Source: Basidiobolus ranarum (Eukaryota; Basidiobolomycota; Basidiobolomycetes; Basidiobolales). Taken from it: a DNA stretch of 38,105 bases. Below are positions 1-11,889 of this stretch, one piece after another. The notes below the pieces were generated by a model. The model searched no databases. It was not told where the DNA came from and worked only from the letters and a program-made list of their open reading frames with translations. The position numbers and the translations under genes were made by a program. Location: contig JASJQH010000050.1 of assembly GCA_040143965.1 (NCBI GenBank), positions 1 to 38,105 of the forward strand, read 5' to 3'. Every line of letters begins with the position of its first letter. Positions within the stretch are counted from its first letter, which is position 1.

Positions 1-730
1 CTCAGGGTTAACTGCACCCCTTATCGTCAAACCCCATACATTCTGACCAGTCCCTCTCAGGATTTGTGGCTTGAATCTCTGATGGGCGGGAAGACAAGGG
101 TTAATTGTATATTATAGCATAAATAGTCGGTAGTACTGCGATGGGGATAGGCTACATATGAAAACAATATCATGTCAATAGGACCTAGCATCACAGTGAT
201 ACTAAGAAGCTCAATGAACCAGGTCACTCTTTGCCTCCATCATTGAGTACTAATTAGATACTCGGTGTGACTAACCAACATTAGCCACTCTGTCATGAAT
301 TGCAGTCTAGAATAGTACTTTACTCAACTATGCCATGTTGTCTAGACTCATCTTTGATATACAAATAACGGATGCCTTGATTATTAGTACGCCATTAGGG
401 CATCCTCCCCTCCCAGTAAATCATTTAATAAGTCACGCTTAGTTCCAAAACTCTTTACGGCAGATATTGAAGATGCGACTAATTTATTCAATAAGTCAGA
501 CATGAAAATTTAAACAAGAATTAAAGAATGAACATTCTACTTTAGGAGATAGTACTGATGTATATGTACTTAATGTAATTGTAAATCATTACTTTCGATA
601 CAAATCCGAAAGAAATCTGTAGACGACAAACTTGGTATGTTTTCTTTAGGTGAATACAAGTAGGCTGAGGAAAAATGAAAAAAACTGACCACTGGATATT
701 ATGAACCTATTATAAACAATACCTTGAAGG
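1..730. other. Left flank, no gene seen
   Basis: No open frame, RNA gene or repeat could be supported on either strand. The stretch lies beyond the stop codon of the membrane-protein gene that ends at 731, so part of it is probably that gene's 3' untranslated region. Confidence 0.5.
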
Positions 731-2455
731 CTATCTGAGTGACAGCTCTTCTAACTCATATCGGTCTGATGTAGCTTGTGGTTGCGGGGCCGATTGTAGT
801 GGATAGTAAACGTCCTCCGATTGCGAACGGCTAGTGTTAGGCGATGGGCTATATTGAGTTGTATTTCTGTCAGGACCACCAGCTTGTTTTCGTCGAGCAA
901 CCAGTTCTATACGCTTTCGCGCCAACCGAAATGAGTCCACTCCACAGCAAAACACATTGCGAATGAATTCCGGTAGATAGTACAAGTAAGCATCCACAAA
1001 TGCCCACCACGGAGTTAATTTACTGGGTGTCGTCGTGCCAGTATCATGCTTGGTATCACTATGCATCAACGAAGTGCTCACATCATCGATGTTGTAGAAT
1101 TTGATCATCGCAAAACTAGCAGCACACATCACCGTGCAGACGATAATCACATAGATACCCGCTTGTACTTCTTCAGCAGGCCAGGCTAAACCATCACTGG
1201 AGTGTGATCCGTCAGTTCCTTTGATGACGCCCACCGATTTCAGAATAGCCAAGAGAATATTACCAGCGTAGAACATAACCATAATGGGACCCTTCACACA
1301 CCAAAACATACCATGTGCATGGATTTGACCCTTGTTCCATTCCCGATGAAATACTGCTAGATATGTGAATAGGGCTGACAAGATGGTTGACAAGGAAAGA
1401 AAGTTCACTATAGTCAACCACAAGTAAGCTCCATGGACATTAAATTGAGATTCACAGTAATAGCCCTTGAGCTCGGTGAAAATGGAAATAAAGGCGTCAA
1501 TAATAGACCTATGATCCACATGAACATAAAGATATTAGAATTTAATAAGTAAAGTTCTAGGCCATGCGTTATCTAATTGTTTCTTACCAAATTGGATATT
1601 GGAAAACAAGGATATCGGTAATGATTCGGTAATGCATGCCCCACTTCGATTTCCTAGATCATGCGAATAGAACTACTCATCAATATCAAATGATATACAA
1701 GATAGTAATAAATAAATTTGTGCTTACAGATCGACCTTGATCATGGAAAAGACCTTTGTGGAAAAGGGTTCCTTGATACCTTGAGCTTCTTCACGGAAGG
1801 GGTGCAGGTAAGCTTGTAAGCAGGCATATAAATTGTAAACGGCAAAAGCCTCGAATAGAGTAGCAAAAAAAAGAATGGTAGTGGAATAATCATAGCGAAG
1901 GTAGGAAATCCAAGCCAAAGTAGCGTAGAAAGGCGGATACAATAATACGCGAAGCTTATGTCTCTGAATCATAGGGTCACTAGAAATATTGAATAAGTTA
2001 AGGTTACACTAATCCATTCTGATAGAGCAAAGAGAATGAGTCAATATTTACTAATAATTCCGAAGGTGTTTTCTAACAATATACAACGCAACACCCCAAG
2101 TGATGAGTAAGAGAGCCGAGCACACTAACCAACCTACAATATGCCAATTGTACCTAATTAGAAGCAAACAAAAGTAGAAAAAAGATAGATTAGTTAACTT
2201 GTAGCAAAGCGTCAAGCATGCACAATTCATAATGACAACAAGATTCCTTACGTTGGATGTAGCCAGACATCTTTAAAGTTAAAACTGGGTTGACCACTAT
2301 AGTATTGAATTAAAAGGGAAGAGAAATGAGAAGGCTTAGTGCATCATTTTTAAGAGATATGTCACTAGGAAGGAGAAAACTTACAAAAGTCCTTGGATTT
2401 TCAATCCACCAGTAGTGGGACATGTTAGTTCACTTGCCGAGTTACTATTATCCAT
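731..2455 (-). CDS. TMEM184 / Ost-alpha-type multi-pass membrane protein
   Basis: Six exons join in frame: 2455-2385, 2296-2252, 2153-2052, 1979-1728, 1653-1588 and 1508-731, giving 1314 nt or 437 residues. Every intron has GT and AG ends and measures 72-98 nt. The protein has about seven hydrophobic segments. The family-typical features seen are a hairpin around RVLLYPPFYATLAW near residues 80-95, an intracellular EAFAVYNLYACLQAYL stretch, and a CVKGPIMVMFYAGN helix corresponding to the KFLxVKxVIFxxFWQ region of the family. The C-terminal ~110 residues are hydrophilic and rich in Ser, Thr and Gln. The family (PF03619, Solute_trans_a) is known from animals, plants and fungi; the animal founder Ost-alpha is part of a bile-acid/steroid transporter, but the fungal members have no firmly established substrate. 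Family assignment is from remembered motif layout; function is not inferred further. The start is the first Met of an exon whose phase fits the next one. Confidence 0.82.
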
Positions 2456-3135
2456 ATATGTATTAATATGTTATCTGTGTTACTTCTGTACAATAGTGTC
2501 AGAGAGACAACCGTGCAAACATCCATGCTAAGCAAGTTGGGATTCTTTTATATTATTATTTCGGGCTAAGTAACAATGTGATAAGACATCTGCAAAAAAT
2601 TAACAAATCTGACCCGCTAAAACCCCCCAACCGTTTATCCGATCGTAGATTTGATGAACATTCCAATGAAGTTTCCAATTGACATTCAGAATATTTCAAA
2701 TCAGTAAGAACAGCTCATGCTTGTTATCGTTATCGATGCAATGAGCAGAGTATATTCCACAAAGTATTTCCATTTTTATAGCACTTCGCATGAACTCTAT
2801 TGTTTCCTTAGAGAATATGGATATAAATATATGGGATTAAACAATACAAACATAATATCCAATTCACAAATGAGATGAAATGGAGATAACCTGCTCCTTT
2901 AATCCAAGCCGATTTATAAATATTCCGGGCTAAGCCTTGCGGTTGGAGTGTCAGGGTGGTGAAGATCTGCGTAGAAATTGTATTCGCATCGGTAAATCTA
3001 TTTAATTAATGTCATGTGTTTGTACTGGACTTTTAGGGATCATTGGCACATGTGATTCGGTGGTGCAAAGTGGTGTGCGCCTTAGCCTAAAGAGAGCAAA
3101 GTAACTCCTATGCACAGAAAAACCAATATGCACAT

Positions 3136-3151
3136 CTAACCCTAACCCTAA
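3136..3151. repeat. Interstitial telomere-type repeat, (CCCTAA)n
   Basis: The run CTAACCCTAACCCTAA is about 2.7 units of the TTAGGG-type telomere repeat found in most fungi, reading as the C-rich strand on the plus strand. A second short run lies 56 nt downstream. Confidence 0.7.
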
Positions 3152-3207
3152 GCATTATTGATTGATTTTGGTTGTTCCTAATTTATGAATACCAAATGAT
3201 ATACTCA

Positions 3208-3219
3208 CCCTAACCCTAA
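3208..3219. repeat. Second interstitial telomere-type repeat
   Basis: CCCTAACCCTAA, two exact units in the same orientation as the run at 3136. Two such motifs within 85 nt are more than expected by chance, though each is too short to prove telomerase or end-joining activity. Confidence 0.65.
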
Positions 3220-3507
3220 TTGCTCAGCCAATATTGTAGGCGTTTATCCACCCGACATCATACTGTTTATCATTTATTCAATCCATTAGCCGCCCGATGT
3301 TTTTTTGGGCCACGACTCATATTTGCCACTGGATACACAAATCAGTTCAAGATTTTGTAGCAAGTTGCTGAGCCTGACTCCATGTACATCACCAGTGGCC
3401 TTTAAACCCGTGAATCTGGGATATATGTCCAGATGGGAGGAGGGACAGTTTTATACATTTCATTGAATTGGAGCTTCCTTGAGTTGTCTAGAGATTTTCA
3501 AGCCCCC

Positions 3508-3620
3508 AATGTTGTGAGTATTTGGTACGAATTGGAAGTGCTTAGGATAACTAGAGGAAATATGGATTTTGCACTTGTTATTTTATTGGATTGAAAATAA
3601 AGAAAAGTGGTGACAAGGGT
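3508..3620 (+). repeat. Diverged relative of the foldback arm (tentative)
   Basis: The stretch shares ordered words with the reverse complement of the 4256-4560 arm: TATTTGGTACGAATTGGAAGTG then ACTAGAGGA, with spacing close to that of TTTGTTGGAAGTGG then ACTAGAAGA. The match is patchy and fades after about 110 nt, so it may be an old, eroded copy or chance similarity in AT-rich DNA. Confidence 0.3.
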
Positions 3621-3930
3621 GTGTTCCTAGGGTGTTCAGGAAGCCGGGATGAAATTTGGGCTGTTTTGGATGAGTTTGAAAATTTCTATCTTTGATCATT
3701 GCTGAGATATGTCAAATATATCCAAAATAAATGCCATTTTGAACTTATGAAATATTAACTAAATAAGCGTTGAATATGCTAAACGTGAATATGAATAATT
3801 TGGTGCTTATTCTAATACCCCAGTACCCATGGGAGCAAACGAAATCACCTGAATTTTTATGTATTGCTGCCCAACCAGGGGCGTATGGTATGAGCACAAG
3901 TTGAAACTAATGCAGCTTTATTAAGATTCC

Positions 3931-4560
3931 AATGTTTTACTTGTTGAAGGATTTTGAAAACTAGAAGAATTGGTAGTTTTCGCCTACTGATTTATTTCAT
4001 GCAATTGACATTTATACTTTTATCAAGAAGTAGATAAACTAACGTGTAGAGTACAAAGTTTCAGAAAATCATATAATCTTCAAACTTCCAAGTAAATTCC
4101 TCATGAAGATATTGAATAATAACGTAGTGAAATTTAGGTAGCTAACTATATGACTTTATAGATGCTCCAGCTACGTCATTTTCAACATTGCGATGAAGCA
4201 CAAATGATGAGTCCAAGGTTGCTGCCAGTGTTTGGAGAGTAACTGCTGAAATTAGCATAGCCTAAACACCTATATAGTCATATATAGCTTAGTATTTATT
4301 CATTCTATATTGAACTAAGATATCACTCACTATTCTCAACCGGAATTTACTTAAAAGTTTGAAGATATATAGATTTTGATAACTTATCCTAGATGCTCCA
4401 AACTTGGCACACATGTTCCTAGGACCTTCATTGACACACTCTACACGTTTTTTGGTTTACCCAACTATAAATGACCACTTTCCACTCAATAAATCAATGA
4501 GTGAAAACCTTCAACTCTTCTAGTGCTCCAAACCACTTCCAACAAATTCCCAAAACACTT
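3931..4560. mobile_element. Foldback/MITE-like element with long imperfect inverted repeats
   Basis: The left arm (about 3931-4180) resembles the reverse complement of the right arm (about 4256-4560). Words shared in the same order include CTAGAAGA, TGATTTATT, ACGTGTAGAGT, TCTTCAAACTT followed by AAGTAAATTCC, and, next to the loop, ATATGACT followed by TATAG. The right arm is about 50 nt longer, apparently from an insertion. The central loop is about 75 nt. There is no open frame of note, so if mobile it would be non-autonomous. A further arm copy lies at 11890-12152. I could not identify clear target-site duplications or exact termini. Confidence 0.6.
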
Positions 4561-6275
4561 CAACAGTGACAACCTAACAGATATTCCTGCGTTTTTGCAG
4601 TTTAGCAATATATTTATTATATTGGAAGATGTGAGGTTTGTGGAAAGAGTTTAAAGACATGAGGTTCTTGTGAGTCAGGGCATATGCACCTATTGAACAG
4701 AAGTACAATATTTATACTTTTAAGGGTATACAGGAGTAATGTGGTTATGTTCGAAATACTGCAATCAAGAAAGGTAGAAAATCTGGCACATACTTTGCAT
4801 ACTGTTGGACTAAGAAACATTTGCTTAAGGGGGGATACATTGAGTGCCAATTTTTAATATCGGATTTAGCGAAGAGAATTTGCCTATCCATTTGGATAGT
4901 ATTTACTTGGAAAATCATACAGTCAGGTTTTGTCAACTAAATTGCAAGCCCTAATTCTCTATGCTTATTGGGAGTGCACAGCTTACATTTGCACTCAGCC
5001 GTAGGCTAACATAGTTCAGTAGAAGGGATAAACTATGGCAAGTGTATGTGAAGCTTATTAGTATCATATGATACTTCCACGCGAATGTACGTTCCAAACT
5101 GGTGATAGCACATGGTCAGTGGTGTCTCGAATTTTCGTGATCTCAGACTCGGTTTCAAACTAAAAGAGCTTTGTGATATAGCGCTCTCAATTGCCTTCGA
5201 ACTCACACTCAGTTTTTTCTGCAATGGTCAGTGCGGACACCATTCAGATCTAGGAACCGTATGCAGCCACAAACAAGTAACCCACTTACTATTGTATTCC
5301 CATCAGATCTTCCCATACATATTCAGCCATAGTAAAGATTATTATTCAAACAATATTTGGTATGATGCTTACGATGTACGTACTGTATTAAACGTGGGAG
5401 GGAAGAGAAGAAAATAGTATATTATTAAACATAGTTCAACCCTAAATTCCTACATTGACAAAAGTGAAACTATATACCATTGAACTGTGTTGAACAACTA
5501 AGCCATTGTTTACTATGAAATATGTTAGATAGAAACTCCATCTCCTGGGAGTCGCTAATTTGGAGACTGAGCCAATGGTCACACTGTACGCGAGTTCCGG
5601 CATTATGCATTTAGTAGACAACAGAGCCAACACGTAGTGGTTATAATTAGAGTAAACTGGTATCATCGATTGGTTTGCCGTTGACACTAACGAATAACAT
5701 AGACCAGGAATGCTAGTTCTCCGCATTTAACCCGAAATCCAGTAAGAATCACATGATGAAACAGCATTCAAGCGACAGCACAGCTAATCAGTAAACTGAG
5801 ACCAATCGATAGCGTTTAGCACACTCGCCATCATACTGCATGTTCAGTTATGACAAGCGGATACAACGATTTACCTAAGCCATCTCGACAGCTGGGACTG
5901 TTATTCGGCGCAATACCAACGGTGTTCTTATGTAACTTGGTAATTTTCTCTGATTCGGCAGTATTGAATGACAAGTAGGCGAATATGTGCCATTTCAGTT
6001 ATAGCAATGGTTGTCTCAAACCTTGGAGTTTGGAATGAAGTATATATACGAGCGCTCAAACCAATCATAAGCGAGTAAATCCATACAATGTCTAATCTTA
6101 TATTTGTTTTCTCTTGCGACCTGGCTATTCTGTCAACAGTGCAAAAATAAACTCGTTCTCCAGCTAAGGTTGGAGTTTCGATCCATGATTCGCTCATCGA
6201 TAATGATCGAAATCTTCATTAGAGACATTAACGATGTGTCAGAGTGTGCCATCTTTATCTTGGCCATCGATCTCA
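4561..6275. other. Gene-poor stretch between the foldback element and the SulP gene
   Basis: Only short, unrecognisable open frames are present. A minus-strand frame around 5928-6197 might continue the broken coding segment at 6276-6598 by splicing, but no exon boundary is compelling. Confidence 0.4.
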
Positions 6276-6598
6276 CTAACATGATTGATACCCAACGACT
6301 CCGAAGACTCGTTTAAAAGTGCTGTTGATATTCATTAGATCATATATAGTACTGCCCAAATGACGTGATACACTCTCTGGTTCTTCGAGCTGTTTCAATC
6401 GTTGGATCAAAATTGCGCTAAATGCGGTCAAGATGATTTGCGCATCCTCATTCTCAAATTTGACAGGATGCCAATAATACCATGGGATTATGCGACAAAG
6501 AGGAGTAAACTTTATAAAGGATGGTGTCGTATTCCCCTAAAGATATCGTAAGCTCTTTTTGGAGTATATCTCGACTCCAGGGTTGCCATAGCTTCCAT
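6276..6598 (-). pseudogene. Frame-broken coding segment of unknown protein
   Basis: Reading from an ATG at 6598, 21 codons run to the Arg ending DIFR, and that frame stops soon after at a TAA near 6512. A second frame, open from 6536 to a TAG at 6276 (86 codons), has the composition of a real soluble protein, with words such as IIPWYYWHPVKFENEDAQ and a helical LIQRLKQLEE segment. The two frames overlap and differ by one shift, so this is either a pseudogene, a sequence error, or an exon preceded by a TTTAG acceptor at 6537. A possible donor (GTATCA or GTTAGT) lies before the TAG. It is divergent from the SulP gene, whose proposed start is about 150 nt away. I do not recognise the family. Confidence 0.35.
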
Positions 6599-6746
6599 AA
6601 TTCTACTCGACACCGCTAGATCCTGATAAATTCACTTGCTAAACAACCTTCCTTTGGGATAGCTTGTGTTACACCTACTGTTATATTTCATTACAGAGAA
6701 ATTCCAAACTTGTGTAGACTGCCTACCACCTTCAGAGGGTCTCTCA

Positions 6747-9133
6747 ATGAAGCCTGTGCAATTCACGCAACATCTGTTCAAGGGCAGAAGTTTTGATGCC
6801 CGTCATATAGTAAAACGCCATGTTCCTCTCAGCGGATGGATCAATCGATATAATAAGAAGTGGTTGATAGGTGATTTGATTGCAGGCATCACCATCGGTA
6901 TAATGCTAGTTCCTCAAGTAAGTCAATTCTTGCTAAACAGATTCCTCAACAGAAGTAATGACCAAATAATGTTTTTGATTAGGCTCTTGCGTATGCGCAA
7001 CTGGCGTCGGTACCTGTTCAATACGGTCTCTATTCCTCATTCCTTGGTGTTGCCATTTATTGTATTTTTGGTACGTCTAAAGATATTTCAGTAGGACCAT
7101 CTGCAGTATTGGCACTGTATATTGGTACGGCATTAGATCCTCTCATAGCGAAAGGTTACGACCCAATTCAATGTGTCGTTACAATGTCATTCTTGATTGG
7201 CTGCTTCGCACTAGGGCTCGGAATCTTCAGGCTTGGTATTATCCTCGACCTGATATCTATCCCTGTTATCAAAGGATTCACTGCAGGTGCCGCTGTTACT
7301 ATTTTTTTTAGTCAGGTCAGTTAACAAATTTAGCCACATTGACCCATCTAGTAGATATTAAATTATCTGATATTTAGATCACATCTCTGCTCGGTATCTC
7401 AGGTGCAAAAGTACAAGGCCCTATCATTGATGTCATAAAAGCCATCATTGCAGTTCTTCCGCGCACAAGATGGCAAGATGCGTTGGTAGGGTTCAGTGGG
7501 ATAGCATTGATGGTTATTTTAAAATGGATGTCGGCCAAGCTGAGTAATGCCCATCCTGCAATTAAGATGCTAGGAATCACTCGCAGCGCCATCTGCGTTA
7601 TACTATTTACACTATTGTCATTTGCAGTCACCAAAACGCAAGGGGAGGGTGTTATTACTGTTGTCGGAAAAATTCCCACTGGCTTCCCTATTCCTGCTGC
7701 ACCTCGCCTAGATGGTGACTTCATTTCTCAACTCGCCGGCCCTTCGATTATTGGCCTTGTTGTGGCTATTATTGAACACATTGCGGCAGCCAGAACTTAT
7801 GGTATATTCTCATACAGCCGAATAATTCTGAGGCCCGTAACTGATATTTACTGAATTCTTAGGTCGCCTAAACAATTACAAAACAGATAGTAGTCAGGAA
7901 TTCATCGCGCTTGGAGTATGTAACATATTTAATAGCTTCTTTAGTACCTTTCCAGTTACCGGTGCATTATCACGTAGTGCAGTGATCTCACAATCCGGAG
8001 TCAGAACTCCTGCGAGCGGAATTTTCACCAGTGTCGTAGTTATGCTTTGCCTAAATTTTCTGCCCCCCGTGATGTACTTTGTTCCGAAACCTATACTCGC
8101 TGCCATCATTATGGTCAGCATTGTTCCACTGATATGTGGATTCAGTGTGTACAAGCAATTGTGGGATATTCAAAGTAACGTTATATCTCTTTGTACTGGA
8201 GTTCGACTCAATTACTAAACAGTTTCTTAACACTTAGAAACTGATATGATTGCCTGTTTACTAGCGTTTCTGGTGACGATCTTTACCAATATTGAAACAG
8301 GTATCGAAGTTGCAGTCGGATTTTCTCTTCTGATAAGTTTGCATAGAATTGCCCGACCAAAATGGCAAATGCTTGGTGAAGCAGTTGAAGAGTCGGGGAT
8401 ATATGCTGATAGATGGTCCAATGATTGGGCAACGTATCCATCACCACCTGGAATTGTCATATTTCGATTCTCCGAATCTATCACATTCTTAAATGGAGAA
8501 TACTTTAAAGACAAAGTCCTAAATGCTGCATATATAGCCACTGAACCAGCGGAGAAGTTACCAGACTCTTGGGCAGAGCGAATTTGGTCTGATGATAGGG
8601 ATTCTCGTATCCGCCGTATACGAAATGCATTTATTCAGCAATTACCGCCAAATGCAATTAATCGGCCAAGCGAAACGAGTACACCCGATGTAAACTTTGA
8701 AAGTGACCGGCTATCGAGTACTGATGACCTTTCGGTTGCGATGGACACTGAGAAGAAAGATTCCATTGCAACCTTAAAGGCAGTGATACTGGACTTTAGT
8801 GGGGTGAATCATGTAGATTTTGCCGGATTGCAATGTCTCTTAGACTTAAAATCGCAGCTTACCAACTACGCAGGAAATCGTGGATTTGAACTTCATTTTG
8901 TTGGTCTAAAATCCAATGTATTAAGACGTATCGAACCATCTGGTATCACCCGACATCCGGATGATGGACCAGAAGAACAACACCGGTATATGCACCTAAG
9001 CATCAGAGATTCGGTACAGTGCATAATGGAAGATTGGCATCATAAGGGGAATCAGTCCATGGGACAGCTTCATTCACAATACGACCTTAAAGAAAAATTT
9101 GATGAAGTGGATATCCATACCCATCAGCCTTGA
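6747..9133 (+). CDS. SulP-family sulfate/anion transporter with STAS domain
   Basis: Five exons, 6747-6917, 6983-7315, 7378-7801, 7863-8174 and 8238-9133, give 2136 nt or 711 residues. All four introns are GT-AG and 61-65 nt long. The N-terminus has the SulP entry region (PLSGWINRYNKKWLIGD, then the first membrane helix with GIMLVPQ). The signature YAQLASVPVQYGLYSSF follows near residues 61-77, then ISVGPSAVLAL. About ten to twelve membrane helices run to about residue 450. A cytoplasmic STAS domain starts near residue 485 (GIVIFRF) and resumes after a Ser/Asp-rich insert of about 90 residues with AVILDFSGVNHVDFAGLQ (near 595-612). SulP proteins move sulfate or related anions across membranes; plasma-membrane sulfate uptake is the likely role. 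Start chosen at Met 28 of the open frame because the upstream part lacks family features; an upstream Met at 6666 would add 27 residues. Confidence 0.9.
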
Positions 9134-9812
9134 GGAGTTCCAATTCAATACACGATGAAATGCCACTGATTCGCCCCAATCTAGGATATCCACTCCACAT
9201 AACCCGGCAAATGATAAATAGCATACCATTAAGGTAACCATCATCGACTACCGAACACATAAATGTAACTGAAAATAATCCACGGAAGTAGTCCGCTTCG
9301 ACTAGTATCGTTGTGTTGAAGGGCACTCTCAAGTTTGCGAAATTGAATACGATTTTGAATTAAGAACCGACTCTATTTATATATACGTATACTAATGTTA
9401 CAATCGCCCAAATATTAGCATCATTCAATTGTCATTTCATATAGCAAACATAGTATGGCACTACTAATCTAAAGTACGCCTTCAGTCATTCAATTTAATA
9501 AAGGAAAATTGCCAGTTACATTCCATAGGTGATATTTATCGGTCATAAAGTTAATGTTACAACGCCTTTAGCATCAACTAGTCTCGGCAACAATATTAGT
9601 AGCCGAGGCAAGATCATACACTTTGATATCTTCCTTAATTCAATTTGTGATAAATGAGCATTCAATCTTCTGATACATTAGATGAATCATAGATTATATG
9701 TACATACAACTGACAGTGAAGTTCTGCATATATGCACCAAAGTACAATAAAATTATCGAAGGATGGATAATCACAAGTCAGACATTTCTCCTCCTTCGAC
9801 AACATTTATGCT
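9134..9812. other. Spacer between SulP and coiled-coil genes
   Basis: AT-rich, with no supported coding frame. It must hold the 3' end of the SulP transcript and the promoter of the next plus-strand gene. Confidence 0.5.
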
Positions 9813-11588
9813 ATGGCTAATAGAACAACTAAGTCACATCTGCTACCTTCTCCATCTTCCACTAGTGAAAATCCATCTTCTCTCTCTTCTATGATATTTG
9901 ATTCACCCCAGTATATGCCGAATTCACAATCAAGAGAGTACAGTAACAAAAAACGCTTGCGCTCAAATAATGAACCACTGGGTCTCTTGAATTCCACTCA
10001 ACCAGCACCGTTGGTAACCAAAAGATTGCCAAGAATTCCCAAAGCCAAGTATAACTGGTTAACCATCATCAGTCTTTATTTTCAAATAGTTTAGAAGAAA
10101 ATGATTTTGATAGCGATTGTACAGCAATATCGGATTCTGAGACGAACCAACCCAATTTAAACAGTGAGAAACGGTTGACCATTAGGGAAGCGAAAACGAG
10201 GGAAGATCTAAGGGTAAGTGGAGATAGAATATGAAAAATGAATTCTTTATTAAATGGTATCCATTACATTGAAGCCTCGTAGTGATAAAGTTGGAGTAAA
10301 ATCAATATTTAAGCGATATATCTCACTACCTTTTCTGAAAACTACACTAGAAGAATCAGTGAAAGTAACTGAAAAAAAGAAACCCCAGGAGAAAGGGATA
10401 TCCGAGAATCCGAACTCAGTCGAGACTCACAATGCAGAATCATATACAGACGAGAGAGAAAGATTCCCCTTGACGAATATTCGACAATTCAAAAATCGTG
10501 TACGAGAATTTGACACAATTTGTTCGGATATGTTATTTACAACAACTACATACCATGAGAAATACAAACAGTTGAAAGATGATTTTGGTGATCATCAGCA
10601 AGATTTCCACAATGAATTGATGACCAAATTTAAAGAGATGTCATCAGAGTTGGGTAATTCGATATCCGAAGATATTTGTATGATATAGAATAATATTTTA
10701 TGGTAAACTCATACTAAAATGATTTGACAGTGAAAATCGTCAGTGCGAAAACAGACGATGCAGAAACTGATGTCAAACAGCAGTTAGATTTAGAAGTTGC
10801 TAATACACAGCAACAAATTAAGGTAATTTTTCTTGTAATCTTGGGATAATGGCATTTACTTATGCGAACATTGCCTTTAGCAAGTTGCAGAGCAAGTCGG
10901 TCGAATAAAGAATAATTTTGAAGAGTTTAATCAAAAATGCTCCTATCTGATGGTAAAGATATTGATACTTGAAATTTTTTAGAGAGGCTCATTGATAAGT
11001 TGCTTCTTAACTAGAATAATCAATTGGTCATCCAAGAGACCTTAAATGAGCTGTGTAAAAAGTTAGTATCAACAATTAGAAATTATTTTAAAACATCATA
11101 GTAATATGCTGTTCACATACTACTAATACAGTGGTTGCCAGTTCAATGAGTTTCCCATTGCCAATGTACCAGACAAACCAAATCAATGCGAAGGTTTAGC
11201 AATCAAATGACGTCAAAAATTGGCTCGACTAAAGTTATTAACTACTAGATATTAATTTTTTCGTAATAGTCATTCTCAAAGCGGTACCTTCAGTACCTAA
11301 CAGATGTACAACACCGATTTCATTAGCTAATAAGAATGGAACTTCTAAAGAGAATGGTAAGCATCTTAAGTAATATGATTTGGATAAAAACAACAATGAA
11401 TTTCTTTCAAGTCATCAAAGAACGAGAGGTCTCGATTCCACCAAAGAAAAAATTAGTTAACGAGAAGAAATCCACCACTCCTAAGAAACAAATCAAGGTA
11501 ATGTTGATTCAGCTTTAGATTGGAAAATAGGAAGTAGTCTGATCGCTGATACCTTTCTCATTAGAAACGTCGGATGCTAATAACTTAA
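9813..11588 (+). CDS. Coiled-coil protein with basic C-terminal tail, unknown function
   Basis: Ten exons join in frame: 9813-10048, 10090-10213, 10275-10677, 10731-10822, 10881-10952, 11015-11061, 11132-11193, 11270-11356, 11412-11497 and 11565-11588, giving 1233 nt or 410 residues. Introns are mostly 53-76 nt; the first is unusually short at 41 nt. The N-terminal third is Ser/Pro-rich and polar with small basic clusters (NKKRLR, VTKRLPRIPK), and is probably disordered. Residues about 190-310 form a heptad-like helical region (NIRQFKNRVREFDTICSD through QVAEQVGRIKNNFEEF), typical of a coiled-coil dimer. The C-terminus is strongly basic and ends in KKQIKKRRMLIT, a likely nuclear localisation signal. 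I do not recognise the family. Layout (disordered, coiled coil, NLS) would suit a nuclear structural, kinetochore or meiotic-axis protein, but that is inference only. The start is the first in-frame Met. Confidence 0.72.
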
Positions 11589-11889
11589 CACGAAACTCAT
11601 AAGATTGTGTCCTACTAAATATAGTTGATGATTAATTATGATTTCCTTATTTATGAGAATATTATTAAAAGGAGTCACTACAGTATTTAATGCAATATTC
11701 GATAGTATGAGCAAAACCAAAGCATACTACAGTCAATTGATTAAATGTATGATTAAGAATAAACCCTATTCAAACATCAACAGATGTGGACTATTTCCAA
11801 GTAACAAGGAATCAATATTGAGTATCCCTTACCATGTAGTGCTACTCCTTTGGACTATCAAAGGAATGAGATGATGCTTTAACTATCAA
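11589..11889. other. Spacer after coiled-coil gene
   Basis: Holds the end of the upstream transcript. A 78-codon open frame at 11638-11874 has no protein-like features and is treated as chance. Confidence 0.45.

Larger units (their letters stand above)
2456..3507. other. Intergenic DNA upstream of the membrane-protein gene
   Basis: No convincing coding frame on either strand. It should contain the promoter of the minus-strand gene starting at 2455. The only structured features noticed are the two short telomere-like motifs listed separately. Confidence 0.5.

Noticed and set aside
7071-7091. An apparent GT...AG intron of 21 nt in the SulP gene
   Set aside because: The sequence reads straight through in the family frame as FGTSKDISVGPSAV, so no intron is needed.
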